Part shown: positions 37,601-47,558 of the stretch, in pieces
Position numbering within the stretch: the stretch's first letter is position 1
Layout: every line of letters starts with the position of its first letter
Origin: Flavobacterium pokkalii
GTDB taxonomy: Bacteria; Bacteroidota; Bacteroidia; Flavobacteriales; Flavobacteriaceae
Reading direction: 5' to 3'
Length of the DNA stretch: 64,000 nucleotides
NCBI RefSeq assembly: GCF_014596575.1
Contig: NZ_NASZ01000006.1
Coordinates: 62,001 to 126,000 of the forward strand
Made by a program: the position numbers and the translations under genes
The notes under the pieces: generated by a model
Told to the model about the DNA's origin: nothing
The model's input: the letters and a program-made list of their open reading frames with translations, nothing else
The model's database searches: none

Positions 37601-39993
37601 ATCCTCATGCTAAGATATTGTATCCAGGAAAAGAGGATTTTACAGCACAGAAACGCCAACGCATTTTCGGGGATATAAAGAACAATGATTGGGATTGTAT
37701 TATACTTACACACGATCAATTTGGTATGATACCACAATCTCCTGAGTTGCAAAAAGAAATTTTACAAATGGAGTTAAACAGTGTAGAAGAGAATCTAACT
37801 GCTTTGGAAACGCAAGGAAAAGATATTTCACGAGCCATGCTCAAAGGAGTTATAGTTCGTAAACAAAATTTAGAAGTCAAGCTTAAAACAATAGAGTACG
37901 ATATAGAAAATAGAAAGGATGATATTGTTGATTTTAAGATGATGGGTATTGATCACTTACTAGTTGATGAAAGCCACCGTTTTAAAAACTTAATGTTCAA
38001 TACTCGTCATGATCGAGTTGCGGGATTGGGTAATATGCAGGGAAGTCAAAAGGCACTAAACTTGCTTTTTGCCTTACGAACGATACAAGATCGTACTGGT
38101 AAAGACCTTGGGGCAACTTTCCTTTCAGGTACTACAATTAGTAATTCGTTGACAGAGCTTTACTTGCTCTTCAAATTTCTCCGCCCACAGGCATTGGAAA
38201 AACAAGGGATTAATTGTTTTGATGCTTGGGCAGCTATATATACTCGAAAGACTACTGATTATGAATTTTCAGTTGCAAATAATATTGTGCAAAAAGAGCG
38301 ATTTCGATACTTTATTAAAGTACCAGAATTAGCTCAATTTTATTCTGAAATTACAGATTATAGAACAGCAAAAGACATTGGTATTGACCGTCCTGAAAAG
38401 AATGAAATACTTCATAATATTCCACCCACACCGGAACAAGAAGTATTTATTAAAAATCTGATGGATTTTGCTAAATCAGGTAATGCTACTTTGCTGGGAA
38501 GACCTCCATTAACAGACCGAGAAGAAAAAGCAAAAATGCTAATCGCTACCGATTATGCCCGAAAGATGTCATTGGATATGAGGATGGTAAACCAGAAATA
38601 TGAAGATCATCCAGACAATAAAGCTTCTCATTGCGCTGCAACAATTGCAAGTTATTACAATCGCTTTAACAGTCAAAAAGGAACTCAGTTTGTTTTTTCA
38701 GATCTAGGGACCTATAAACCTACTGAATGGAATGTTTACGCAGAAATCAAACGAAAGTTAGTTCAGAACCATAATATTCCGTCTCATGAAATACGATTTA
38801 TACAGGAAGCAAAAACCGATAAACAGCGTAAAGAATTGATTAGCGCAATGAATGAAGGAAAAATTAGAGTGCTATTTGGTTCTACCGATATGTTGGGTAC
38901 AGGTGTGAATGCTCAAAAGAGAGCAGTAGCAGTTCATCATTTGGATACTCCTTGGAGACCGAGCGATCTTACCCAGCGTGATGGAAGGGCGATTCGAAAA
39001 GGAAATGAGATTGCTAAATATTTTGCTAATAATAAAGTAGATGTGATTATCTATGCTGTTGAAAAATCATTAGATAGTTATAAGTTCAATCTATTGTATA
39101 ATAAACAGCTTTTTATTGATCAGTTAAAAAGCAATAATTTAGGAAAGCGTACTATAGATGAAGGAGGAATGGATGAAAAATCAGGTATGAACTTCTCTGA
39201 ATATGTTGCCATACTTTCAGGTAATACAGATCTGTTAGACAAAGCAAAACTTGAAAAACAAATTGCTGGACTGGAAAGTGAACGACAGGCATTTAATCGT
39301 TCCAAGTTTAGTTCTAAGTACAAACTGGAAGATGTTACTACAACCTTGGAAAGTACCCAGTCTCGTTTGAATCGAATAATAGTGGATTGGAATAATTTAC
39401 AACAAAGAATGCAAAAAGGTTCCGATGGAACTTTATTAAACCCCGTTCAGCTAAACGGTCTGCCTGCTTATGCCGATGTCAAACAAGTTGGGGCAAAACT
39501 CAACGAATATGCAGAGAAAGCCCGAACGGGTGGTGAATTTGAAGAGATAGGAAGTTTATACGGTTTTACATTATTAGTAAAAACAGAACTTTCAGAGAAA
39601 AAAATAGATATACTTGAAAGAGATAATCGATTTTTTGTTCAAGGCGAAGGAGGAATTAAATATACTTATAACAATGAATATATGGCATCTGAACCTAAAA
39701 CTGCTGCAATGAATTTTATTAATGCACTAAAGAAAATTCCGAGTTTAGTGGAGCAGGAACAAAATAAAATAGCTAATCTCAAAAAAGATCTTCCAGTACT
39801 TCAAGAAGTGGTTAATAGTAATTGGTCTAAAGAAGATAAATTACAAGAATTGAAGAATGAATTGGCTACCATGGAGAGAAAAATAAAATTATCAATAGCT
39901 CCTTCTGAAAATCTAAAAGAGGTTGGACTATCAGATAGTGATAAAGTAGCTGTTAAGAATGTGGTGACTCCTATTAGATTAAGAGCAATTTAG
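34588..39993 (+). CDS. Giant N6-adenine methylase-like / SNF2-type helicase fusion
   Basis: This is an 1801-aa protein. The N-terminal third resembles N6 DNA methylases ([14 protein letters not shown] as motif I near residue 130; N197-I-P-F-G as a variant of NPPF/Y). A DUF4099-like or linker middle follows. A superfamily 2 helicase begins with [12 protein letters not shown] (G962-T966), has the box II D1127-E-S-H1130, and shows late motifs [10 protein letters not shown] and [15 protein letters not shown]. Such proteins are hallmarks of CTnDOT-type elements and may protect or restructure element DNA. The NIPFG motif differs from the usual (N/D)PPY, so methyltransferase activity is uncertain. 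A coiled coil closes the chain. Confidence 0.88.
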   Translation: MGFNKRQHLQTNIDVLKIAFKLEKENRQATEEERLLMKQYSGFGGLKFVLNPVENAIDSKHWRKTDHHLFSLTQELHQLLKENAIDDREYRHYVDSMRNSVLTAFYTPPAVISALSDTLKENGLVINRMLEPSAGSGSFVEVFNKTFETISETCAYEKELLTGKILQHIYPNIKTRIEGFETIPEKEQKSYDLVTSNIPFGDVSIFDLSYSRSKDSARVQAARSIHNYFFLKGGDMLREGGILAFITSQGVLNSPSNAAIREALMKDHKLVSAIRLPNNLFTEHAGTDVGSDLIVLQKHTAKDGLSLREKQFCETNINSENVSNNVLLTNPDYVVHTKSYSGTDPYGKPTIIFEHEGGVEGIATDLKRILKDDFSIHLDIDFYNGFLSEKTVIQPKIPLANEPIIQKKAIEIPKSEVELSRQLKKENGFQEQLNLFDLFETAIPAKINVTKPRFNNKTKTVKQRIYREQPSLFDTIKPQLTDQKPSVSEQPQTIIRSEIDGDLFSQLNTNKQSSEVGNITTPIQTETSPNPTPYTGEIHVFHREECLVKDNELIGYLKEVDIKSGKAMFHPLLLSAGQKMRASAYIDLRDVYHRLYNNEAVLKEEQTKDREILNKQYDDFVKRYGNLNSADNIKLIKTDAAGKEIPYLERVIGGVVRKADIFQHPVSFSTSSLATDNPDEALAASLNQYGKVNFDYMSKLSGMASDDIQEALRGKIFYNPLEREYEISEKWVSGNVVEKSNQLIEYLKNNPDDNVAKESLTALEEARPRRIEFEELDFNLGERWIPTEIYACFASQLFQTEVRIFYTENTDDFAINCEQKNVHIRDKYSVKSESRTYDGIALLKHALVNTTPDITKRIIIDDKEVKVRDIEAIQVANTKIDEIRTAFSDWLHAQNDEFKKRLTDQYNNTFNCFVRPQYNGSHQEFPGLDRKALGIEDLYPSQKDAVWMIKLNGGAICDHEVGAGKTLIMCTAAQEMKRLAMVHKPMIIGLKANVHEIAETYRTAYPHAKILYPGKEDFTAQKRQRIFGDIKNNDWDCIILTHDQFGMIPQSPELQKEILQMELNSVEENLTALETQGKDISRAMLKGVIVRKQNLEVKLKTIEYDIENRKDDIVDFKMMGIDHLLVDESHRFKNLMFNTRHDRVAGLGNMQGSQKALNLLFALRTIQDRTGKDLGATFLSGTTISNSLTELYLLFKFLRPQALEKQGINCFDAWAAIYTRKTTDYEFSVANNIVQKERFRYFIKVPELAQFYSEITDYRTAKDIGIDRPEKNEILHNIPPTPEQEVFIKNLMDFAKSGNATLLGRPPLTDREEKAKMLIATDYARKMSLDMRMVNQKYEDHPDNKASHCAATIASYYNRFNSQKGTQFVFSDLGTYKPTEWNVYAEIKRKLVQNHNIPSHEIRFIQEAKTDKQRKELISAMNEGKIRVLFGSTDMLGTGVNAQKRAVAVHHLDTPWRPSDLTQRDGRAIRKGNEIAKYFANNKVDVIIYAVEKSLDSYKFNLLYNKQLFIDQLKSNNLGKRTIDEGGMDEKSGMNFSEYVAILSGNTDLLDKAKLEKQIAGLESERQAFNRSKFSSKYKLEDVTTTLESTQSRLNRIIVDWNNLQQRMQKGSDGTLLNPVQLNGLPAYADVKQVGAKLNEYAEKARTGGEFEEIGSLYGFTLLVKTELSEKKIDILERDNRFFVQGEGGIKYTYNNEYMASEPKTAAMNFINALKKIPSLVEQEQNKIANLKKDLPVLQEVVNSNWSKEDKLQELKNELATMERKIKLSIAPSENLKEVGLSDSDKVAVKNVVTPIRLRAI

Positions 39994-40137
39994 TTATGAT
40001 TTAATATCGAATATTGAATAATTTTATAAACGGATTATAGAAAGAGTTAGATTTTAATAAAGAGATTGAATGAGTATGTTTTTTCTTATTTTATTATTTA
40101 TCTTTGATGAGATATCAACCAATTAATGCTTTAAATT

Positions 40138-40269
40138 ATGGCACTTAAACCAGGACCCAAAAGAATAGCAGATTCAACAGGAAAACCAGATCGACGTCAG
40201 CGTGATAATAAAAGTACGCCAGGAAATACGCCTTCTCTTAAGCCTTCTAAAAGTTCAGGAAAAAAGTAA
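40138..40269 (+). CDS. Small basic protein (43 aa) of the conjugative element
   Basis: The ORF starts MALKPGPKRIADSTGKPDRR and ends in a Ser/Lys tail (KPSKSSGKK). It is very basic, proline-rich and lacks hydrophobic segments. The codons are clean from ATG to TAA, and it has its own 144-bp upstream gap. Small proteins with this opening are found in the same place in related elements, to my recollection. A DNA-binding role is only a guess. Confidence 0.55.
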   Translation: MALKPGPKRIADSTGKPDRRQRDNKSTPGNTPSLKPSKSSGKK

Positions 40270-40327
40270 TCTTGAATATTATTTTTAAAGTATAAATGGA
40301 GAAATTTATCCTGTTTACAAGAAATAT

Positions 40328-40354
40328 AGCCATTTCATAATAGAAGTGGCTTTT
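40328..40354. terminator. Bidirectional terminator before mobC
   Basis: AGCCATTTC (40328-40336), an ATAATA loop and GAAGTGGCT (40343-40351) form a 9-bp stem with one G-T wobble, and TTTT follows. It lies between the small basic gene (+) and the end of mobC (-). Confidence 0.75.
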
Positions 40355-42353
40355 ATTCCTTCTGCACCAAATGCTGTAAGTCTGGATCATTTTTGATGCG
40401 CTCTAATTCACTTTCGATAATCAGAACGATATCCTGTTTAACCTGCCTATAATTGGCTTCAATCTGAGCTTTCATTTTATCTTCACCATTTTCATCAACG
40501 AAAGATAAAATCTCTGGTATCTTTTTATAAGCTTTGGTTTCTGCGGCTACATTTTCATTATCGACGACAATTTCGGAATGAAATATCTTTTGTTCAATAC
40601 GTTCATCAAAATTGTCTGAAACAGCTCCCACAAACATTCCTTGTGTCAATGTGGAAATTTTGGAAGCAGGGATTAAGCTGTCTAGTTGTGTAGATATAGA
40701 GGTAGATTTATCGTTTCTATTGATAGTCATACTTTGTCTTTTCTGTAATACTTTTCCAAAGCGTTCTGATAAGCTTTTGGCAGTTTCTCCAACAACCTGA
40801 CCGCTAAAGATATTACCCACGGTATTTTGGATAACCTTACTTTCTTTGTCACCATAATCACGAGTTAATTGGGAATAGTCCTGAAAACCCAAACAAACAG
40901 CCACCTTATTACTTCTAGCAGTAGCTATCAGATTATCTAATCCTCTAAAATAAATGGTTGGCAATTCATCAATAATAACCGAACTTTTTAATTTTCCTTT
41001 CTTATTGATTAGTTTTATAATTCTGGAGTTGTATAAACCTAGTGCGGCTGAATAAATGTTTTGTCTATCCGGATTATTTCCAACGCAAAGTATTTTAGGT
41101 TCGTTCGGATTATTGATGTCCAATGAAAAATCATCACCGGTCATTACCCAATAAAGTTGAGGTGAAATCATTCTGGACAAAGGAATTTTAGCCGAAGCTA
41201 TTTGTCCTTGCAATTGATCCTGTGCGCCACCTTGCCAGGCATCCATAAAAGGGGATAGGTAGTTTTCGAGATCTGGATAGGAAGTAAGGATAGTAAAAAC
41301 ATCTATATATTTCTTGTTGAGCAATTCAATGGCATGAGGAAATGTACAGTACTTTCCGTTATCATAGATTTTTAGAAACCAAATGATAGCCGCTAACAGG
41401 ATTATCGGAGATTCCACAAAGAAATCACCCTGCTTTTGTATCCAACTTCTGTTGAGGTTAAGCATAATGGTATATGCTGATTCATAAGCATCGGAGATGT
41501 CTGTCATGAAATCCGGATTGATGGGATTACAACGATGACTCCTGCGTGGATCATCAAAATTGATAATATAGAATTTCGGTTTAACCGTATATTTATCGGT
41601 ATGCTTCAACAAATGATTGTAAGCAATGGTCGAAAGATCATCAAATTTGAAATCATAGATGTACATCGAAAATCCCTTTTCGATATGCTGCTTGATGTAA
41701 TTATTTATAATAGCATAACTCTTACCGGAACCAGGTGTACCCAACACTATGGATGCTCTGAACGGATTTACTACGTTGATCCATCCCTCATTCCATTTGC
41801 CTTTATAATAAAACTTGGTGGGAAGATTAACAGAATATTCATTTTCCATCAATTTAGTTTCCTGCATGAAACTTTCGTTCTCGTTATTAAAAACATCATC
41901 CATGAGATTTGTACGGAGCAAACGGCTAATCCATACTCCAGCCATCATTAAAGAAATGTAACCTATTAAAGTAGTCAGTATATATAATGAAGTTGCCATT
42001 TCTACAGACAATCGCAGTAAGGGAGTATTTAGAAAGAAAAAAATAAAACCTATGATTAAGGCGAAGTAGATTTTGGTCCAGGTAAATTTTTCGTTTTTTA
42101 CTCCTTTTGTTCCTAAACAACTTAATGCCAATAAGACCAAAGAAAAGATCTTGGTGTGAAATGTATGGGAGAATAGGTTTGCTGTTCGCTGGAAATTACC
42201 GAGTATCTTATTGATGACTTGTAGTGACCAACCTCGTTCTAAAAAAAAGCTATAGCAAAACCAGTAAAAGTGCATCAATACCAGCAAGATGCTTACTGCA
42301 CGCATGAAAGCCATTATTTTGGCTAGTCCTCTTAAATCGTCTTCTCCTTGCAT
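40353..42353 (-). CDS. mobC: Type IV coupling protein (TraG/VirD4-like, MobC)
   Basis: The 666-aa protein has four N-terminal membrane segments (about residues 15-35, 68-82, 97-112 and 123-145). A P-loop follows, GTPGSGKS (205-212), and then a Walker B-type region (KSSVIIDELPTIYFRGLD) and LGFQDYSQL. This is the coupling ATPase that brings the relaxosome to the transfer channel at the inner membrane. It is the last gene of the minus-strand mobA-mobB-mobC operon, 117 bp after mobB. Confidence 0.9.
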   Translation of the reverse strand: MQGEDDLRGLAKIMAFMRAVSILLVLMHFYWFCYSFFLERGWSLQVINKILGNFQRTANLFSHTFHTKIFSLVLLALSCLGTKGVKNEKFTWTKIYFALIIGFIFFFLNTPLLRLSVEMATSLYILTTLIGYISLMMAGVWISRLLRTNLMDDVFNNENESFMQETKLMENEYSVNLPTKFYYKGKWNEGWINVVNPFRASIVLGTPGSGKSYAIINNYIKQHIEKGFSMYIYDFKFDDLSTIAYNHLLKHTDKYTVKPKFYIINFDDPRRSHRCNPINPDFMTDISDAYESAYTIMLNLNRSWIQKQGDFFVESPIILLAAIIWFLKIYDNGKYCTFPHAIELLNKKYIDVFTILTSYPDLENYLSPFMDAWQGGAQDQLQGQIASAKIPLSRMISPQLYWVMTGDDFSLDINNPNEPKILCVGNNPDRQNIYSAALGLYNSRIIKLINKKGKLKSSVIIDELPTIYFRGLDNLIATARSNKVAVCLGFQDYSQLTRDYGDKESKVIQNTVGNIFSGQVVGETAKSLSERFGKVLQKRQSMTINRNDKSTSISTQLDSLIPASKISTLTQGMFVGAVSDNFDERIEQKIFHSEIVVDNENVAAETKAYKKIPEILSFVDENGEDKMKAQIEANYRQVKQDIVLIIESELERIKNDPDLQHLVQKE

Positions 42354-42470
42354 TTTTTGAATAATTAAAAGCGTGGTAGAATTTAGGAGTTAAGTAAAAT
42401 CTTTAAAACGAACGAGCTTCAAATGGCTTTTATTGGTATTATTTGTCTCTATAAAATTTAAATTGGAATC

Positions 42471-43781
42471 CTATTTCTTATTACCGTTTCTTCTGCGTTT
42501 TTTCTTCATTTTATTAGCAAATTGCTGTTCTTCATAATCCTCTGCTTGTGCTTCTGGTAATAAACTACCAAGACTTTCCATAAAACCAAAATCAGATTGA
42601 GTTTCGGTTGACTGATCTTTATTAAGAAAATCAAAAAGCGTATGTGGTTTTTCAGTTTCTGGTTTTGTAGTGTTAGTGCTTTCGGGAGATGTAATCTTTA
42701 TATTGTCATGTATTCCATCTTGGCGTTTTTGAGTGGTTTTTTCGTTCCAACAATCGTTAAAAATATTAGCAGAAAGGTTTTTACCCAATTGTGATCCGTT
42801 CCAAACACTGCGGGATTCATGGTCAATAAATGTGATTCCGTAAATACGTCCTTCGTTATTTCTGCGAACAACTGTATTGATGCCTTGCTCCAGCAATTGT
42901 TTCTTAAAATCGGTTTCATTGGAAGTGGTATGGATTGCAATTTCGATTGTCTTTTTTAGAATGTCTTTTGTTGCTTCTGTTTTCGTTTTTTCTTTCGATA
43001 GCTCGAAATGTTTTTGTAAAACATCCAGTCCTGCCTGTTTACCAAAAAGAGATGCTTTGAATGGATTGCTAGCTTTTTCTCTTTTTTCATTCAACGCGAA
43101 ATAAACCAATCCTTGTTTAGGTTGACCATGTAATTCGCCTTTTACTTCCTCTGCGGTAATATTAAAAAGGGAAAGTAAAGCATTGTAAGTTCCTAGACTT
43201 TGATATTGGTAATATTTTGGTAAATACCTAACTACCGAGGCTATTTGGCTTTTTACATTAGCTGCCTTGTAGTCAATCGGTCTGAATAGTTCTTCTTTCG
43301 GATTACGATTTTTTTCAGTTGCAGCTATTAGTTTGTATTCTTGTTCCAATATACGACAGGCATCCATGGAACGCAATTTTTCATAATTATCAGCTATTTT
43401 TTTACCGTTACGATCTACACAGGTCGATACAATATGAATGTGAGTTCGTTCAATATCGGTATGTTTGAAAACTACATAAGGCTGATTTCCATACCCCATA
43501 CGTTCCATATAATCTTTTGCTATTTGTTTGAAATCTTCATCACTTACGTTGTCTCTTGGATCAGGGTTGAGGGATATATGTAACACGGGTTTTTCCGTTC
43601 GTTTATTCACAATCAGATAAGGCTCAAATGAGTGATAGAATTGAGCAATGGTATAATTTCCGTTCACTGTTTCTCTTATTCTGTGGGTAGCTAAAACTTC
43701 TCCGTTTTTCTGGTCAACTTTGAGTTGATTATAAGAAAGTGCTCCAATAATATTTGCTCCTCGACCAATTTTAGCTATCAT
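42471..43781 (-). CDS. mobB: Relaxase (mobilisation nuclease, MobB)
   Basis: This is a 436-aa relaxase of the MOBP-like relaxase/mobilisation nuclease family. The start MIAKIGRGANIIGALSYNQ and the metal-binding histidines (H107 in FKHTDIERTHIHI, plus H114 and H116) are clear. It would nick oriT and pilot the strand. The last ~100 residues are Lys/Arg-rich and variable. Its start overlaps the mobA stop by 4 bp (ATGA type). Confidence 0.88.
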   Translation of the reverse strand: MIAKIGRGANIIGALSYNQLKVDQKNGEVLATHRIRETVNGNYTIAQFYHSFEPYLIVNKRTEKPVLHISLNPDPRDNVSDEDFKQIAKDYMERMGYGNQPYVVFKHTDIERTHIHIVSTCVDRNGKKIADNYEKLRSMDACRILEQEYKLIAATEKNRNPKEELFRPIDYKAANVKSQIASVVRYLPKYYQYQSLGTYNALLSLFNITAEEVKGELHGQPKQGLVYFALNEKREKASNPFKASLFGKQAGLDVLQKHFELSKEKTKTEATKDILKKTIEIAIHTTSNETDFKKQLLEQGINTVVRRNNEGRIYGITFIDHESRSVWNGSQLGKNLSANIFNDCWNEKTTQKRQDGIHDNIKITSPESTNTTKPETEKPHTLFDFLNKDQSTETQSDFGFMESLGSLLPEAQAEDYEEQQFANKMKKKRRRNGNKK

Positions 43782-44224
43782 TTTTTCTCATTTTTAATCA
43801 AATGTTTTGCTTCAAATTCCTCGGTTAATTGTATTATGGCGCGGCATAATTTGGCTAATTCGGCTGTTTGTTTTTCCAATTTAAACAGATAAGCTGCTGC
43901 TTTCTTTTCGGAAAAATTACGGTACAATATCTTCACAATCTGATTGTAATTAACACCAACAGCACGAAACTGACCATATAATGTGGTTAATCGCATGTAA
44001 TAATCCATTGATGCCATATCAATTTTCACGGTTTTTATTTGCCTTTCAAACAGAACAGAAGTGATAAAATGAGCTTTATTATCAGCTTCGGAAGCTTCAT
44101 ATAGGGAAAGAAATTTGGCATTTTCTTCATCTGTCAAACGAAAAACATAACGATGAATGCTGGGATTCTTTTTAGGATTCCTGCCACCTTTATGCTGTTT
44201 GTCATTTTCTTGTCCATTCATCAC
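43778..44224 (-). CDS. mobA: Relaxosome accessory protein (MobA)
   Basis: A 148-aa basic protein. KKNPSIHRYVFRLTDEENAKF is the ribbon-helix-helix-like start, and GQFRAVGVNYNQIVKILYR is the signature of Bacteroidota MobA/MobC accessory proteins. It binds oriT and helps recruit the relaxase. It is the first gene of the mob operon and lies directly downstream of the oriT-like inverted repeats. Confidence 0.85.
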   Translation of the reverse strand: MMNGQENDKQHKGGRNPKKNPSIHRYVFRLTDEENAKFLSLYEASEADNKAHFITSVLFERQIKTVKIDMASMDYYMRLTTLYGQFRAVGVNYNQIVKILYRNFSEKKAAAYLFKLEKQTAELAKLCRAIIQLTEEFEAKHLIKNEKK

Positions 44225-44283
44225 TAATCCATTTTAAATTTTACAAAACACCGACTTCGGAGGATGTTTTTAGCCCCTGCAAG

Positions 44284-44337
44284 GGCAAGTTGTTTTGAGG
44301 CACGGAATTCATTTCGAGTGCCTCAAAACACAACTTG
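44284..44337. other. oriT-like inverted repeat
   Basis: GCAAGTTGTTTTGAGGCAC (44284-44302) is mirrored by 44317-44337 with a two-base insertion (CA) and a 14-nt loop. It lies 60 bp upstream of mobA on the non-coding side. The position next to mobA/mobB and the size of the repeat fit a transfer origin; the nick site is not identified. Confidence 0.6.
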
Positions 44338-44359
44338 CTCTGTTCTGGCGAACAGATAA

Positions 44360-44420
44360 TCCGTCCGCCTGTCGGCAGGACGGATTTAATAAAGCAGGGA
44401 AAAACGGCTTAACGCCGTTC
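44360..44420. repeat. Two further short hairpins in the oriT region
   Basis: CCGTCC is followed by GCCTGTCGGC and then AGGACGG (about 44361-44383). Downstream, AACGGC (44403-44408) pairs with GCCGTT (44414-44419). With the larger repeat at 44284 they make this the most structured and most GC-rich stretch of the element. Confidence 0.55.
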
Positions 44421-44459
44421 CAGTTGTTATCCCAATATTGATTTAGTCTTTCCATTGAT

Positions 44460-44894
44460 TGAACTGATTACTGTTTTATACAAAGTAAATGATTGAATAT
44501 AGAATCATTATAGTGTGATGAGTAGCCAAGAATTGCCAGTAAATGCCAATTACTACCATGATAATAAAGGGACTTACTTATCTACATTTCTTTGTGCTTA
44601 TAAGTAGATATAAGGACATAGTTATCTATATAGGTAATAACGTACTTACACAAATAGAAATGTAGAAAAGTACAGGTGTGAAAATTTAGATAACTGTATA
44701 AGTAAGTTGATAAATGCCCACTTATTTACACACGGTTATAAAGACATATTTGGGTAGATAAACAGTTTGGTAAGTACCTGTTTAAATATATAATGTGGTA
44801 CAGTGTGGCAAACCTATATGCAGAAGTGTATAGATAATTATGGAAATACATAAGTAATTAATTGGATATATAAATAATTAAATCATTTGAAATT
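44460..44894 (+). promoter_or_regulatory. AT-rich leader upstream of traA with short repeats
   Basis: No ORF of note is present. The stretch holds many copies of short motifs such as ACTTAC, AAGTAGATA and TAAGTAA. It also holds an inverted repeat, CTACATTTCT (44582-44591) with AGAAATGTAG (44656-44665). It separates the divergent mob and tra operons and presumably carries the tra promoter and regulator sites. Confidence 0.45.
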
Positions 44895-45662
44895 ATGGAT
44901 ACAAAACACAAAACAGTATTTATCGCCTTTTCTTCTCAAAAAGGAGGTGTCGGAAAAAGTACATTTACAACACTTATTGCCAGTATAATGCATTATCGAT
45001 TAGGCTACAACGTTGCCGTATTGGATGCCGATTTTCCACAACATAGTTTGATGAAAATGAAATCTCGTGATCTGGCTATGGTAATGGAAAACGAGTATTT
45101 GAAAAAATTGGCGTACAAACAATTTACCACCATTAACAAAAAAGCCTATCCTATTATGCAGCACAAAGCGGAAAACGTATTGGATGCGGCTCATAAATTT
45201 TTGAATTCCTCTTCAGTACCTATTGATGTCATATTTTTTGATCTTCCAGGAACGGTGAACACTCCCGGAATACTCAAAGCATTGGCAGGAATGCATCACA
45301 TTTTCACACCTATTACAGCAGATCGTTTGGTAATGGAGAGTACGCTCGTTTTTACCCAGCTTTTACAGGATGTTATTATGAAAAAAGGTGCAACTTCCAT
45401 AGAAACCATTAATCTGTTTTGGAATCAGGTTGATGGCAGGGAAAGCACTCCCTTATATGATATTTATAATCAGCTTATTGCGCAATTGGGATTAAGCCTG
45501 ATGCAAAGCCAAATCAAGAATAGCACTCGCTTTCGTAAAGAAAGCGAAGAGAATAGCAAAACTGTATTTCGCTCTACGGTTATGCCTCCAGATGAACGTT
45601 TAATGAAAGCTTGTCAGTTAGATTTATTTGTAAACGAATTTTTAAAAATCATTCAATTATAG
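44895..45662 (+). CDS. traA: ParA/MinD-type ATPase of the conjugative element (TraA)
   Basis: The 255-aa protein has the deviant Walker A SQKGGVGKSTFTT (KGGVGKST, 16-23), the switch region VLDADFPQHS, and VIFFDLPGT. ParA-type ATPases at this position in Bacteroidota elements are called TraA and are usually the first tra gene. A role in partition or positioning of the transfer machinery is inferred. The next gene starts 3 bp after its stop. Confidence 0.85.
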   Translation: MDTKHKTVFIAFSSQKGGVGKSTFTTLIASIMHYRLGYNVAVLDADFPQHSLMKMKSRDLAMVMENEYLKKLAYKQFTTINKKAYPIMQHKAENVLDAAHKFLNSSSVPIDVIFFDLPGTVNTPGILKALAGMHHIFTPITADRLVMESTLVFTQLLQDVIMKKGATSIETINLFWNQVDGRESTPLYDIYNQLIAQLGLSLMQSQIKNSTRFRKESEENSKTVFRSTVMPPDERLMKACQLDLFVNEFLKIIQL

Positions 45663-45665
45663 TTT

Positions 45666-46103
45666 ATGGAGAAAGATAGTAAGAAAAAAAATACTCCTGA
45701 AATTAATGAGGAGTTGATGATGAACCTGATGGTTGATGGGATAAAAAAAGAAGGCTTACAATTTCCATCAGAATTGAGTGAAGAATTACAAAAAGAGGAT
45801 ATTAAGCCTAAAGAATTGTCTCCGCGGAAATCAGAAATTAAAGAAAAGACCAGAGCCAAAAAGACAAGTGAACCGGATTATGAAAGTATTTTTTTTAAAA
45901 GATCGGATACCAATGCCCGCGATGGAAAAACGGTGTATATCCGACCCGATTTTCACGAAAAACTATCCCGAATTGTCCAGGTAATAGGAGAGGATAAGAT
46001 CACTATTTATGCTTATTTAGATAATTTGTTGAACTACCATTTTCAGGAATTTGGGGAGCAGATAACCAAGAGTTTTAATGATAAATACAAACCTATTTTA
46101 TAA
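45666..46103 (+). CDS. DUF3408 family protein
   Basis: The 145-aa protein has a charged, disordered N-terminal ~75 residues. A conserved C-terminal domain follows, KTVYIRPDFHEKLSRIVQVIG to DNLLNYHFQEFGEQI, which has the layout of a ribbon-helix-helix-like DNA-binding fold. DUF3408 proteins follow the ParA-like TraA in this class of element. They may form a ParA partner, like ParB-type proteins; that is inference. Confidence 0.82.
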   Translation: MEKDSKKKNTPEINEELMMNLMVDGIKKEGLQFPSELSEELQKEDIKPKELSPRKSEIKEKTRAKKTSEPDYESIFFKRSDTNARDGKTVYIRPDFHEKLSRIVQVIGEDKITIYAYLDNLLNYHFQEFGEQITKSFNDKYKPIL

Positions 46104-46106
46104 GTC

Positions 46107-46739
46107 ATGGAAATAGTAATTGTAATATGTTTACTGATTGTAATTGCTCTGCTTTTGCAGGACAAGATTGTAATCAAAATAGGGATGGAGAGAAAGGCAA
46201 AGCAGGATAAAATAAATTCAAAGCTTCCCGATATTATGGGACAACCCAAAACGCTAAGAAGTCTTTCAGTGCCAAACAATGCTGACGAAAGTCAAAATAA
46301 AAAGCAGGAACAGGAAACGGATAATTTTGATATTGAAATTGAAGATCAAGATATCGATAGACAAATTCCGCAGGAAGAGCTGGACGAAGTTTTCAGAATT
46401 ATACCTGATTTTGAGGACGAGGCAGAAGAATGGAATAGTTATGGAATATCCGATGGTGATAACGGTTTTGCCCAAGGCGTTACCTTTGAAGAACTAAGCT
46501 CCGTGGGGATGCTGCTGCAAAAAGAAAATTTGGAGCCTTCTCAGAAGGAAAAAGCAATAGCTATAGTTCAGAAAATACAAGGAACCGAATTATTTGACCT
46601 ACTGGAAAATTCTATGGAAAGTGCTTCCCGTAAAATAGCCGAGTTATTAGACAGTAGCCTTTCTTCTGAAACAGAAATCGGTTCTTCCACTTTGCGGAAA
46701 AATGATTTCGAGGATTTTGATATTGGAGAGTTTGTGTGA
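46107..46739 (+). CDS. traD: Conjugal transfer protein TraD (Bacteroidota type)
   Basis: The 210-aa protein has an N-terminal membrane helix (VICLLIVIALLLQDKIV) and an acidic, mostly cytoplasmic remainder. The pattern EELDEVFRIIPDF and GVTFEELSSVGMLLQKENLEPSQKEKA matches TraD proteins of CTnDOT-type elements, which are unrelated to the TraD coupling ATPase of F. It is 3 bp from the DUF3408 gene. Normally traE follows, but here a minus-strand cargo block of more than 6 kb begins 13 bp after its stop. Confidence 0.75.
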   Translation: MEIVIVICLLIVIALLLQDKIVIKIGMERKAKQDKINSKLPDIMGQPKTLRSLSVPNNADESQNKKQEQETDNFDIEIEDQDIDRQIPQEELDEVFRIIPDFEDEAEEWNSYGISDGDNGFAQGVTFEELSSVGMLLQKENLEPSQKEKAIAIVQKIQGTELFDLLENSMESASRKIAELLDSSLSSETEIGSSTLRKNDFEDFDIGEFV

Positions 46740-46752
46740 ACTTTCGAAAATA

Positions 46753-47553
46753 TTAAATAGCTTTATCAAGTTTTTTATGAATGAATGATATTGTATTTAA
46801 AATATCAAGAGCTTCATCTTCAGTGATTTCAAACTTAATTTTAGGTTCATGTGCTGTAGAGTTTCTAATTAAGCCAAAAATACCTTTAATTAGATTACAT
46901 AATCCTAAATGTTCGCTTCTGTCTGTATCTGTTTTTAGATGATTGATTTTAATCAATGGATTACTAGTAGAAAATGAAGTTTCAGCTAAAGCATTACCAT
47001 CTGCGTATAGTCCGGTCATAGTTCTTAAGCGATCTGCAATACTTTTGGTAGCTTCAAAGACTGAATGAAAGTAATTTTCAACCAATAATTCAGATTTACA
47101 ATATTCAAATACAGCAGAATGAACGTTTCTGTTTTCCAACTTATGTTTTAAACGGCTTGCACGCTGTTCAGCTTCTGCGATTGTTGTAGCTTTTTCAACT
47201 AACCTGAATTTGCCTTGTTCTGTAAGCTCTGTACCTATAAAATACAAACGTTTATTAACCTCCAACCTACGATTATGAAAAATGTCTTCTTTTCCAATGT
47301 ATCTAACGGGTTGTAAAGCGTCCTGAACAAATCTTAGAATATTATTTGAGCATTGATTCTTATTTTGCCAATCAGCAAATGCAAAATATAGTCTTTTCCA
47401 TTTTGTATTTTGAGCGTCAATATCTGGAATCTTAGAATTCAATAGGATTTGGCCTATCTCCGTACCTGTCAATCCATCTGTGGTGTCTCCAATAGTTCTA
47501 CAAAGCCCTTCTAATATGTGCGCTTCAAACATTGGTCGTTTAGTACTAGCCAT
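46753..47553 (-). CDS. AbiJ-NTD3 / Ymh (TIGR02391) HEPN-type abortive-infection-like protein
   Basis: This 266-aa protein has two domains. Residues 10-90 (LTGTEIGQILLNSKIPDIDAQ, WKRLYFAFADWQ, FVQDALQPVRY) resemble AbiJ N-terminal domain 3. Residues 150-266 match the Ymh/TIGR02391 family (NYFHSVFEATKSIADRLR to IRNSTAHEP). The motif R230-N-x3-H235 is the Rx4-6H signature of HEPN ribonucleases, so RNA cleavage is a likely effector activity. It is the last of three coupled minus-strand genes, 5 bp after the nucleoid-associated-protein gene. Confidence 0.78.
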   Translation of the reverse strand: MASTKRPMFEAHILEGLCRTIGDTTDGLTGTEIGQILLNSKIPDIDAQNTKWKRLYFAFADWQNKNQCSNNILRFVQDALQPVRYIGKEDIFHNRRLEVNKRLYFIGTELTEQGKFRLVEKATTIAEAEQRASRLKHKLENRNVHSAVFEYCKSELLVENYFHSVFEATKSIADRLRTMTGLYADGNALAETSFSTSNPLIKINHLKTDTDRSEHLGLCNLIKGIFGLIRNSTAHEPKIKFEITEDEALDILNTISFIHKKLDKAI

Positions 47554-47558
47554 ATTTT

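Noticed and set aside
43778..44224. Toxin-antitoxin or phage repressor call
   Set aside because: The GQFRAVGVNYNQ signature and overlap with the relaxase gene fit a relaxosome accessory protein better.
44460..44894. CRISPR array or plasmid iteron origin
   Set aside because: The short repeats are irregular in length and spacing, and no replication initiator or Cas gene is near.
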